Assembly: GCF_964340395.1 (NCBI RefSeq)
Contig: NC_135566.1
Coordinates: 190,501 to 254,500, forward strand
From: Glandiceps talaboti
Taxonomy: Eukaryota > Hemichordata > Enteropneusta > Spengelidae
DNA length: 64,000 bases
Direction: 5' to 3'
Translations under genes and position numbers: made by a program
Shown: positions 25,401-39,400 of the stretch, piece by piece
Numbering within the stretch: position 1 is the stretch's first letter
How the letters are laid out: each line of letters starts with the position of its first letter
Notes under the pieces: generated by a model
Databases searched by the model: none
Seen by the model: the letters and a program-made list of their open reading frames with translations, nothing else
What the model was told of the DNA's origin: nothing

Positions 25401-26912
25401 ATTAATGTTTTATTTGTTGTAGGTGTACTTTCAAATCTTTCCTGACATGGTTTGTTTGACTGGTTCACCTGCATTAAATTACATCTTAAACCATGTATAT
25501 TTAAAGCCAAGCTGCACACAAGCAATCAAATGTAACTGTATGTAATGGAACTGGTTTTAATTAGTATTAGAATATGACAATGTAAATAATTCCTGATATG
25601 TGTCAATCTGGTAGGTAGTATGTTGTAGCAAATCTTTTTGGGGAAATATATCAATAAAAGTTTGAATAATCCTGGATACAATTCCCTTGAAAATGCATGG
25701 ACAGAACAGATAAAGAAAACACACAGTATTGTAAGAGTGCATTCATTATGCATTAAAGTGAAACAATCATATCTTTACTATACAGAAACAAATTAGAACT
25801 CATTGCTGTTGTAACTCTAGACTGTCTTACACTACATAACACTTCAAAGGCCATGGTTTAAATCCCAGGTTAGAAATGTCTTACACTACACTATTCCATC
25901 TACTTCCCTATGAAGTTGAACTGCATAATGAAATGTTCCAAAACACATGCCTACTTTCACTAACTGGACCATTCCACTACTGATATGGATATTGTAAGTA
26001 AATCTTACCTGCATCTTGCGTTGCCAGCACAGCATCAAGGTAATCAAATAATTCTACAGACAACTGAAAACTGGAAGAAAACCACAACATTTTGATGAAA
26101 TGTCAATGCTGATATACTTTGTTGTTTTTATGCAGAGGTATGCCGGAATCATATTCTTTTAGTGTTAGTAATGTCAAAATAAACACAAACTGTCAGAGGA
26201 AAATAGAGATTTCTGAACACACTATATACTTCATATGGGGATACGGTATTCTTGTTATTTCTGCACACACTATATACTTCATATGGGGATACGGTATTCT
26301 TGTTATTTCTGCACACACTATATACTTCATATGGGATACAGTATTTTTTGTTATTTCTGAACACACTATATACTTCATATGTGGATACAGTATTCTTGTT
26401 ATTTTTGCACACACTATATACTTCATATGGGGATACGGTATTCTTGTTATTTCTGAACACACTATATACTTCATATGTGGATACGGTATTCTTGTTATTT
26501 CTGCACGCACTATATACTTCATATGTGGATACGGTATTCTTGTTATTTTTGCACACTATATACTTCATATGGGGATACAGTATTCTTGTTATTTCTGAAC
26601 ACACTATATACTTCATATGTGGATACTGTATTCTTGTTATTTCTGAACACACTATATACTTCATATGGGGATACGGTATTCTTGTTATTTTTGCACACAC
26701 TATATACTTCATATGGGGATACGGTATTCTTGTTATTTTTGCACACACTATACACTTCATATGGGGATACAGTATTCTTGTTATTTCTGAACACACTATA
26801 TACTTCATATGGGGATACGGTATTCTTGTTATTTCTGAACACACTATATACTTCATAGGGGTTCCTTGGTTGACATAACTTCCACCCAATCTACGTGTTT
26901 GACATGCACTAT

Positions 26913-27004
<92 letters not shown>

Positions 27005-30000
27005 GAATTGTTGAATTGAATACTAATACCTACTGGTTATTGATATCACCATCTGCTTGGTTATCCAACTCATCAGTTGTCATGCTTAGATTTCCTGGAA
27101 TTTTGGGATTCTACAAACAAATAATACAAGTTAGACATCAATTATAAATATGAAGGTGTAAACTTACCATCCCTTATAGACTTACCATTACATGTATTGA
27201 CAGGAGTTTTACAACAATGCTGTTATACCTTAATAGTGATAACGTGTTCACTGATAGGAGTTTTACAACAATGCTGATTTTACCTTAGTAGTGATAACGT
27301 GTTCAATGACAGGAGTTTTACAACAATGCTGTTATACCTTAGTAGTGATAACATGTTCACTGATAGGAGTTTTACAACAATGCTGATTTTACCTTAGTAG
27401 TGATAAAAGTCTACTTACGAGACTATCTTCATTTTCAGGTTAATACTCACTTTGGAATGGAACTCCAGCTTTGTGTTCAATAAAACAGTATATGCTGCAA
27501 TTAGTTTACCATATCCTTCTTGTAAATGACCCTGAAAATGAATCAAACAGACATGTTCTGAATAATGAGTCAATCTATTGACAAAAAAAAAAGAGTGAAG
27601 TGTAGAGTTGAACATTTCAGGTATAATTTTTTTAAATTTGTGTTTTGAACAAAAGCTTGATTTGATACTAAAATTTTCCTTGACAACAATCATTTTCACT
27701 TATCCTGTGACCTATGACCTTTAAAATGTTTACTTACCCACATCTTTCCTAAATCCTGAATATGAGATTTATACTTCTGTGAATCTGTAATAGCCTGTCA
27801 TGCAAACAAAAACAATTACCATATATCAGTAAACAAATGGTTTGACCAATCACTGATCAAACATACATATTATAACTCATACAAAAGTTTCATATTAGTA
27901 TCAACTATAACAAACTTTTCTACAATTATGTATATTCTCTTTCTAATGTTATCACGTTATTGTTTGATAGCTAGCAAGTATCTATGCAATCTGTTCATTG
28001 TATTAGGGACACTGAAAAAATGTGAATGTTTCAATGCACAGTACTGATACTTTTATAAAAAATTAGACAAAATAATACCATATTTCCCACAAAATAAGAA
28101 TTTGTAAAAAGTTACTGTATGTTTGAAAGTTTACGAATAAAAATTGCTAAAAATTTCTATTTACAATTATAATATGAGACAAGAACAATTTCAAAGATGT
28201 CATCTACACATTCCATCAATATGTTCACATTTCAAATGTGATACTTACATTGGGATGGCCTTCTCTAAGCACTTTATGACACACATGGCAGAATTTCCAA
28301 CAAACAATAGGATTTCCTTGTAAAGGTAATTTACCAACTACTGCCCAGAATGTACCTGCTCCTTTCTCTTGAAATGTACCAATAATAGCACTTACTGTGA
28401 AGTCAAGGAAACATGGCATCAAGCAATTCTACTAGAATACTATTCTAAACCAAACTTTCAGATTATGAATACTATTCTAAACCAAACTTTCAGATAATGA
28501 ATACTATTCTAGACCAAACTTTCAGATAATAAAGTGAACAATACTGTGTAAATTAAGCTGTGATTAAACTGAACTTTTTTATTTGCACTTTTGTTTTATG
28601 TTATGACTTCCTATGTGTGCTGCCCATATAATAGTAAATCACATTCTTTGAAAAGTAATATGTACACGGCCATGATTTTAAATGCCAGTGAAAATACACA
28701 GCAATTTGCCAGTGAAAACTGACATAAAACTGGATGAGATAGACTGTACCCTCAAGTTCGTTTTACATTGTTTACATCACCACTATAAATATAATGTATA
28801 CAGCTTTAAATGTAAACATAATAATTTGTCAAAACTGCTCAAGCAGAAATGTTGGCCTCCTTTAAATGGCTATTTGAAAGCTCCACTGACTCAGATAATT
28901 TGTCACATCTACATTGTACTAGTCTACCTCTTGGAAGTGATGGTACTGGAAAGTCTCCCACTGAGTCTGATTATGGCAAGAACAGTCCTGTCCTCACTTA
29001 AATAGATTCTAAATCAAGTAACTCAGTTTACAATGCAAGTGAGGACAATGTTGATCTGATTTTGATTTTGATTTTGGGCCGGAGGTGCAAGGTGGGGACA
29101 GGGCTGGAGGTGCAAGGTGGAGATAGGGCTGGAGATGTTAGATTGGGGACAGGGCTGGAGGTGCAAGGTGGAGATAGGGCTGGAGATGCTAGATTGGGGA
29201 CAGGGCTGGAGAAGCAAGGTGGGGACAGGGCTGGGGATACAAGGTGGGGACAGGGCTGGAGATACAAGGTGGGGACAGGGCTGGAGGTGCAAGCTGGGGA
29301 CAGGGCTTGAGATGCTAGATTGGGGACAGGGCTGGAGATGCTAGACTGGGGACAGAGCTGGAGATACAAAGTGGGGACAGGGCTGGAGGTGCAAGGTGAG
29401 GACAGGGCTGGAGATGTACAGTGGGGGACAGGGTTGGAGGTGCAAGGTGGGGGACAGGGCTGGAGACATGAAGTGGGGCCAAGGCTGGAGGTGCAAGGTG
29501 GGGACAGGGCTGGGAGGATACAATAATCAGGTTAAGTTTGCAGTAGGGACATATCTGATATCAAAAAAGGATATTTCTACAGTGCTTCTCTTTCACAGGT
29601 ACTTCTTGTGTATTGATGGCTTTGTTGATGCTTGTGGTCTGTCAATGACAAAAATAAAGAAAAACAAGAGAAAATTATTCTTTAGATTTTACATGAATTA
29701 GTCAAAGGTTTTATCAAAATGACAGACAGTGATATTGACACTAAACAGCTAACTATAGCCACAACTATACTTATAGCTATAGCCACAACTATAGCCACAA
29801 CTATAGCCAAACCTATAGCCACAGCTATACCCACAGCTATACCCACAGCTATACCCACAACTATAGCTACAGCTATACCCACAACTATACCCACAGCTAT
29901 AGCCACAACTATAGCCACAACTATACTCACCATAAATCTGTTAGTCTAGTGGGAGTAGCTAGTGGTTACAGTCAAAAATTATGAATCTGTTAGTCTAGTG

Positions 30001-33000
30001 GATGGATGTATAGATAATCTTACTAACACAGCTATCTAGTCAATTTTGTAAATGTTAAACCCAGGTAAATTTTCCTGACTTAACCATTCTTAATACAAAA
30101 AAATTTGTGTGGTTCCCATAACACTCAATTTTAGAATAGGTGGGGTAGGTAGATATTTCATTTTATATTTTTTATATATTTTTACATATGTGAGTATCTA
30201 GTTCAGGTAGTTATGTTTTCCGTTGTTTTCCATATGGTCTGTGTTATTGATTTCTTCTCATCAGCCATTACAGATTGAAAGAACAGTTTTATATTTTCTC
30301 TCGAATTTGTAAAAAAAAAGTTTAGGGTCAGCATGAAAAACTAGGTATGTGGGGTCGGGTAACTGGAGGCAAACAATTTGTTTTATTAGGCCTAAAAGCA
30401 TTGTTTAAAGGAGATTTACAGAATAACATTTCTTATTTAAAAATAGACACATGTTGCACAAATGCAAAACATTTTTTCTGGGTTTTAAAACATCCTCAAT
30501 ATGTTCTACATGTAGTTAAAACCACATTTTAATTTCCTTCTACAAATACTAGGGGCCCGGGGAAACAATTTCAAATCAGACTTAGACTATCATACTCAAT
30601 TTACGTGTTTGAAACTACACTTGATAAATTAACTGACTCATAATGCATCACATAATACTTCAAAAACGTAATGGAAAAAAACTAGAAAAAAATCACTTAT
30701 ATTTGACCATATGGTGACTTCTAAGCTGTCGATAAATCCGGCAATCAATAAAAACCATTCAGTTGTGAAGGATTTGAGTGCATTTCACAACATATGTCTG
30801 ATTTCACATAAAGCTCACCAGACTAACACTAACACTGTACATTTAGTCATTGCTTGTCAACATACAGCTGACCAGACTAACACTGTACATTTACTCATGG
30901 CTCATGTGGCTTGTCAAGTTGTATTCAAAATATGACTGTAGATGGTCAATGTTTTAGTGTTAACATTTTCCAAAATTAAAAGATTTGTTTTACTACCTAT
31001 TACGGTTATTTTGATAATTTCACCAATACATCATAAATTTTACTATAGATTAAAGTAGACTGTGGAGAGTAAAGTAGACTGTGTTTATATCTAGTGGTCT
31101 GTGATTGTTATAACATCAGCTGTGACTCACCTTTTATCATAACACAACATAGTTACAATTTTTATATGTGTAATTAAATTTACCATTTACACATATAGTG
31201 TATACTGAGATCTGTGTGCTACACCATAAAGAATAATGTCTTGTGTAGTGACCATACACTCCAGGCTATGTGCTGTATATACAAATGTACATGTACACAA
31301 CATAACTACTACATGTCCTCAGAATTTCCTAATCAAGAGATATTTGAAGTTTGTGATAAAATAAGTTTCTCATTAAGTACACAGACAGAAAGTTTATGGA
31401 CAAAATATGAAGTAGTGATAATTCAAAGTATTTGCCACTACATTTGTATTTCACAATACACAATTTCACATACAACATACATTATATACATATATGCCTA
31501 AGTACTTGTCATGTACATGTATGTGTGCATGTATACATACACATCTACAAATCTACAATAATGTACATATACAACTTCATAACATTACTTTTATAGCACT
31601 AAGTAATGGCAAATGTTCGCTGAAAGTGGAGAAAACTTTTTTGAGATTGGCTAATTTAGCAGAAGCCCTGACTAAATACAGCTATAACACAGCAACCATA
31701 CTGTAAACAGCATCAAAACATCAAAACATATCAATATTATTATTCTTTCATCTTAAACAATCTATATAACCCTTGGCCTATAACCACTAACCTTCTCTTA
31801 TACACAGATAATACATTGTACAACCATAAAACAGACGATATAAATCATAAAATATGCCTATGTACAATAAAATCACATGTCTGGGCAATATTGTTAGTGA
31901 ATAGTTTTGATTGTAAGCAGACAAGATGACCTTGGCAGATAAGAACAGCAAGCATCAGGTTTGCTGTGATCTTGATTGCACTAATAACACAGTAACAGTA
32001 CATACAATAAACAGTTATTGATCCTACATTGTTTTATGTGTAAGTAAAGTAAGGTCACATTTTTCTTTCAAGTAAACACTACATGGTTGTTATTTATAGT
32101 AGCTTTGCTTTCCTTTGTTCAACATGCCATACAGTCTGTAAGATACATGTACATTGTAACATTCATGCCATGCTATTGTAACTACTGTAACACTCAGATT
32201 AAGACAGTGATGGGTCTGAATATGACCTATCTTACAGTCTACATGACACTGAGTCATTCTCCAATTACATTCACTTTCCTATATTTACATAATGTATATG
32301 ACAAATAACATACACAATACCACTGAAATCTATCACAATCAAAATTACATTATTTATCTGGACATTTCACAATTTTTTTATTCAAAATTTTCTTTTGATA
32401 TCCGAAATTGGTTTGAACCTAAACAATTGGACTATGTCACGTATGTGCTTGGATGAGATTTCTATCAAATGAACTTTTACAAATTTTCCCACTTTTTTTC
32501 ACAATTATAGCTTATTGACAGATTTGACACAATTTAAAATGATTTTGGAGTAGGGAGGTGACAGACTAAGCAGGGATATCAATGCTCTAATTGTATTAAT
32601 AACAAGAATAGTAATATCTGTCAGCTCATTGGACATTTTGACCAAATAACATTTCATAACACCAAATTTTGCGTAGATTGATGCAATGGTGGACATGGGA
32701 TTTATATTAATAAGTCCAAGTTTTACTAAACCATGTTACAAATTTTACATTCAAGTGATTAATGACACAAATCTATTAGGTCATGATAATAAATTATCTC
32801 AGTCGATCTTGAAATAAGTAGCTGGAAAGCAGGCCGAACAACCTTGTAATATCTGTGAAACAAATGATAGAATTGTTTGCCAACTATACATGTACACAAT
32901 TGTTTATATTGAAGTTGATAAAACACAAACATTGCCAAAATCCTGTCCTTTCTAGAATTACCAATCCACATAGTCTGACTACTCTGTCAGCATTACAGGA

Positions 33001-36000
33001 ATACTGGAAACAGTTTGGAATACCGGTACTGGTGATACCACCAAGCCATATAAACAATCAGTGACAAACCCTACCAGTTTTTGAGGAAGAATCAGAGCTG
33101 CTGTGTTTTCCATTTCTGTCTCATTCATTCCATTTTCCGTTTTCTCATGTTCCATTGTTTCCACCTCTGGTTTGGAATTCTCAACATTACTAGTAGTTTC
33201 ATTCTCATCATCATCATCAGAGTCAAAAATCTCTTGCAGTCTGGTTCTCTTAGGCATTATTGTAAGCTGTATGTGACCAACTGATGCCTTAATATGCCTG
33301 ATAGTGATACATATGCTCTGTAGAAAGTCTATGCCTCGACTGACTACAGCACTGTGAAAGGGATCTCTATCAACACAGACAGGTTTGTACACCACTTCCT
33401 GTTTGTACTCTATATGATCCTTGGGAAATAACACACTGCCACACTGGAATGCTGTTGGCCTAGGGGACTAAAACTCCCCCCTGGATAGCTGATTTTGTCC
33501 AATAAGGAACAAGTTCACAGCTGTGAATCACTTACATAGACATTACACAAATATACTGTATCAAAATACTTAATTGCATAGCTTGGTGCAAGTCCAAGAG
33601 CACACAAGCTGTAGTGTATGTGTCCACGCAGGATATTGTCACTCTACATGGTTCACCTGTTCACTAAGTAAACACAATGGTCCACTTATACACAGTGTAG
33701 CACCAATAAAACAAGGTGAAATATATAGCTAGCAAAACAGGAACCTCCCCTTGCAATACAGTATACCACAAAATTGTCACTTTTCTTAATGACTAGGATA
33801 TACCATTTCATTCATAGGGGGTTACAATTACTCCTTTGATGACTTCTGAATGCCAGTAGCAATGATGTAGCAATAATCTGCCTGGGTTTCGCATACATAA
33901 TGACAATATTAACTTACAAAACAAAACTACAGACTACGATCACAACCACAAATAACATGATATAGCACAACAATTTGAAGGGCTTTGGTAAATTTCATCC
34001 AACATTTTTAACATTTTTAACTACAATGTATTGTTTATTGTTATTATTATTGTTTATTGTCAGGGTTTTGAAAAACTATTTCATACATTGAATTCTGTTC
34101 ATTAATATAGCTTGTCTATTGAGATTAACGCAAACTACATGATGTATACAAAACACCTGCTGTTAAAATGTACAAAATAAGCACCTTGCATTAAAGTAAA
34201 AGGAATGTTTCTACTTAATAAATAAAATCTAATATATTATATGACATTGAAGAGTCTACATTTCCTACCTACCCTGAGGTAGTTTTTATTCAGGGTTACA
34301 TAAATGTACATGTCACCAGTCCTCTGACTCATTAATAAATTCCTCATAAACCAAACAACTGCCACATAAAGTCTAGTGTATTAAAATTGTACACCGAAGG
34401 GCAAGTATCAACTGTGACCTTTGACCTACCAACATCCGCTATATTATCACTCTACACTTTCACCATGAAATTTAATGAGAACACTACTGTACACTTGGAA
34501 GTTGTAACTTAGTTCATGCATGATAAAACTCACACATGGCAATGCACCACATAATTTTGGCAGGTATTCAACATGCTGGTTGCCATGCTGGGATGGGCGG
34601 ACCGTGGGATGTTATAAACAGATACATGTACAATGTGTACAGAATTGATGCCAAAAAAAGTAATAATAAATACAACAAAATGATAGTATCGGTACTGTCT
34701 GTTTCCTTCTTTGCATCATCTTCTCATGATGTTTATCATACCATAGTCTATGTCAGATACAGCTATGTCAGGTGAGATCTGATAATCAATAGAACCAATG
34801 AAATCATACCATAGTCTCTCAGATACACCTATGTGAGGTGAGATCTGATAATCAATAGAACCAATGAAATCATACCATAGTCTCTCAGATACACCTATGT
34901 CAGGTGAGATCTGATAATCAATAGAACCAATGAAATCATACCATAGTCTCTCAGATACACCAATGTCAGGTGAGATCTGATAATCAATAGAACCAGTGAA
35001 ATCATACCATAGTCTGTCAGATACACCAATGTCAGGTGAGATCTGATAATCAATAGAACCAATGAAATCATACCATAGTCTGTCAGATACACCTATGTCA
35101 GGTGAGATCTGATAATCAATAGAACCAATGAAATCATACCATAGTCTCTCAGATACACCAATGTCAGGTGAGATCTGATAATCAATAGAACCAGTGAAAT
35201 CATACCATAGTCTGTCAGATACACCAATGTCAGGTGAGATCTGATAATCAATAGAACCAATGAAATCATACCATAGTCTCTCAGATACAGCTAACCCCAC
35301 TGTACTTTCACTTATATGAATTATTCATGAGCACCCTCATTTATTTGCATAACAAAATAAATGTAGCATTTTTGCGCAAAGCCCAAGGTGCAACCAGGCT
35401 ATGTGCCCACGCTTTGGAAGTAGGTTTGCGCATGTGCAAGACTACACTACCTGCACTCACAGTCAGTGTATATTAAACATGGGCACACACAAGACACAAA
35501 ATGTTTGCAGACATTTCAAAACATTTTGCTCTCGTTTGAACAATTGTCCTAGATTTTCAGAAGGGACCTAGGATGATAGAAGGTAACAGAGTAAGAGACA
35601 GACTTGCCAAAACACAAAGATGACGGCCATGAAATCTCATTTTATCTGCAAACATAAATTTTTGTGTTGGATTACTGTCCAAGAGAGGGCCGTGTCACCT
35701 GACAAAATAAGAACAAAATATTTTGTCTCCTGAATGTGCCCCAGATCTACTTAATGAGCAAACAGAATGTTCATAAGGGAGGCAGCAAGCATCTAGAGAG
35801 GCTTTGGTACAAAGATGTTGATCTGATTTCAAGGTTATAGCATCCAACTACCTTCATTCTACGATATCCCTCAGGTATTGTTTGAATGAGATCAGTTTGT
35901 GCATCTGAAGACATATCACAGTTTGGTTGGATTTATAAATTACACTATATGTATTTCTTATAAGTGTGAGTGTGTCTGTATGTCTGTATGTCTGTATGTC

Positions 36001-36385
36001 TGTCTGTATGTATGTATGTATGTATGTATGTATGTATGTATGTATGTATGTATGTATGTATGTCTGTCTGTATGTCTGTCTGTGTGTATGTATGTATGTA
36101 TGTATGTATGTATGTATGTATGTATGTATGTATGTATGTATGTATGTATGTATGTCTGTATGTATGTATGTATGTATGTATGTATTTATGTATGTATGTA
36201 TGTATGTATGTATGTATGTGTGTGTATGTATGTATGTATGTATGTATGTATGTGTCTGTATGTATGTATGTATGTATGTATGTATGTATGTATGTATGTA
36301 TGTATGTATGTATGTATGTACATGTATGTATGTATATGTGTGTGTATGTATGTATGTATGTATGTATGTATGTGGGTAGGTATGC

Positions 36386-36459
<74 letters not shown>

Positions 36460-39400
36460 AAGTTTAATCATTAATATTAAGATTTGGAAATTTGTTAACA
36501 CTTTATTCACCGAAATTATTGTTATTTAGAATAATGTGTTTTAAAAAAAAAACATTGTAACGTAGCTCAACTATACAGGTACTACTGTACTGTATTAAAA
36601 GTATATGAAAATAATATTTGTAAATGATGTACTTTTGATTTATAATGTGATAACAACATCAGGATAACACATAGAACTTAGAAGCATATCACGCTTTATA
36701 TACTTTTAAGTACTTTTAATAAATTATATACTGTATACATTTTTTATCTACTTATTTCATGGCATTTACAGATCATAAAGTATCATACACTGTATAAAAT
36801 TCATCATTTTACGCCTTGTATGTTTTGTACAGTAATCACCCATAGGTAGGTTTTGAAAACAAATTTCAATTAAAACTGTGGTCATATCAAACATATCTAT
36901 CTTTGATAAGTGTGAAAAGTGACAGCTTAGGTCTTTTAATCTGTTCATTGTCAAACTGTATTTTGACATAACCTTGTATCAAAACTGTGACTCACACTCA
37001 AGATGGACCCTTTAGGGCCTACCTGAGGCTCCTGATTCCTATCCAAGGACAGCTTTGTCTAAATGAATTGAACGGTGCATGAAAATGTACAATTGTCATG
37101 TAGATGTTGTCACATTGCATTGTCAGCCATATCAATCAGAAATTCAGAACAATTTGTGGAAACAGTTTTAAAATTCAGAACAATTTGTGGACATCTAGAA
37201 ATTCAGAACAATTTGTGGATACCTTCTAGAAATTCAGAACAATTTGTGGATACCTTCTAGAAATTCAGAACAATTTGTGGACATCTTCTAGAAATTCAGA
37301 ACAATTTGTGGATACCTTCTAGAAATTCAGAACAATTTGTGGACATCTTCTAGAAATTCAGAACAATTTGTGGACATCTTCTAGAAATTCAGAACAATTT
37401 GTGGACACCTAGAAATTCAGAACAATTTGTGGATACCTTCTAGAAATTCAGAACAATTTGTGGACATCTTCTAGAAATTCAGAACAATTTGTGGATACCC
37501 TTTAGATGTGTGAGACATCAGTACAGGTTTAGAATACAATGTAAGTTTGTACAAAGAATGGAAACAATAACCAACAGTAGTACATGTTAATACAAAGCTA
37601 CACAGGTACTCATTCAGATGGTAATTAAAGTGTGTTGTAAAGTAATAAACAAAGCTACTGTTGGTTGAACTTTGACAAATCTATATGATTTGTATGCATA
37701 CACTGACCACACTGCATCATGTATTTGCCAAAGATACTGTTACTGCTACATGGAGTGGGAAACCTGTGGGACAGTCCCTCTAGTGGTGTATGTAAGGTCT
37801 ATACGTATGGTATTACTGTTACACGTATATATGCAATATATGATGTCAGTTAACAGTTGCTATGGGTGTGGTCTTGTTGCCAGGCATAGCTGCATACATT
37901 TTTATAATTTTTCTTCCTTTGCCTTATGTTGGCATAATACATCATCGTTTACCTATTGCTATGGGTGTGGTCTTGTTGTTAAGGACATTTGCATATCTAA
38001 AAAAAATGTTTATTCAATTGCCTACCCTACCCAACCCTGTTGTTATATTTGCAATAAACCCTACCATCTGACTGTTGCTAAGGGCATAGTCATGGTTGCT
38101 ATGATCACTTATGTATGTATGACACACACAAATTGAAAACTAATACATATACAAATGTAGAATCAAATTTCATCCTCAGTAGTTTGAGAGGTAAAGTTCA
38201 ATACCAAAATCACTTGCATCATCTAACAAAAACTCTACTGGAACTATGATTAACTATACATGTAGTTATGGTTACATGTAATTAAAATTTGTGTATACAC
38301 CACCATCTATGACAACTTTTTTTATAATCAAATTTGTATTCTGAATATTTGATGACTTGAAGTGTGCACGTTTCAGTTCAAACAATTGAAAACCAACTTG
38401 AGTTTATCACCTCTACCAATACACACATCTTTGTGAATGTTCAGGTGTCAGTATTCACAAACACTGAATCACTGTCATTTCAGACTCATCACATCACTGT
38501 CTTTTCACATTGAAATCTTTTCAAACTCTACAAAATCTGTATCAATTTTTGAATATGATATGATAACACATTTGTACTTTGAGAAGTATTTATTTATGAT
38601 GATGGTAGGAAAATTTGCCAACAGGAGTACTGACAATAATGTATACAGTGTAACATTCAGACATATCTCATTTTGGGAAATCATCAAGAGGAAAGGTTAC
38701 ACAAAAATCATTGGAGATAATATTATAATCATTACCCATAAATAACAATTTATCAAATTTGACCTGTTAGTTAAACTGTAAATACATGTACATGTGTGTG
38801 CCAAACTGGAATATATGAAACACCAATATCATATGACTCACATGTATCATCAAATCAACACCATATATGGAAGTTGGAAATATGGTTACATGTACATGTA
38901 TTCCAACTTATTCCCCATAATATCATTGAACATTAATATTTCATCAAGGTGTATTTTTCTGCAAATACAGGTAATATAATTAATTCAATATCTCTATCAA
39001 GATTTAGGCCAAGGTAAATGACAGGAAATGAAATCCTGGGAGTTAACGGAGAACAAGAAATTACACAGTACTTACCTGGTAGGTACATTTGTAAACATGT
39101 ATTACTTTGAACCACTATGATAATCAGACACCTATGATAACTCTCCAAGGTAATCACATACATTTATCATATTACCATGTTATAACACATTTATTACATT
39201 CCAAGGTAATCATAAATTTATCATATTACCATGTAATAACTCATTTATTACAGTCCAAGGTAATCACAAAATTATCATATTACAATGTGATAACAAATTT
39301 ATTACATCCTAAGGTAATCATAAATTTATATTACAATGTGATAACTCATTTATTACATTCTTCAAAGGTAATCATAAATTTATATTACATGTACCATGTG

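Noticed and set aside
26149-26889. 246-codon minus-strand and 208-codon plus-strand ORFs
   Set aside because: Both strands open through the same 50-bp tandem repeat; no coding signature.
34716-35300. 194-codon minus-strand ORF made of a 22-residue repeat
   Set aside because: The 66-bp unit is a multiple of three, so the frame stays open automatically. Variants include silent and non-silent changes alike, and no flanking exon was found. Same strand as HIP1R, so transcript data could reopen it.
35854-36510. Cys/Met/Tyr/Val-rich and His/Thr-rich ORFs up to 218 codons
   Set aside because: Translation of TATG and GT microsatellites.
39081-39163. Donor-like CAG|GTAAGT on the minus strand in HIP1R intron 1
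   Set aside because: The frame before it (VQSNTCLQMYLP) matches nothing in the family and its phase does not fit better than the exon found at 29581-29638. Also weak: minus donor-like sites near 39505 and 37020.
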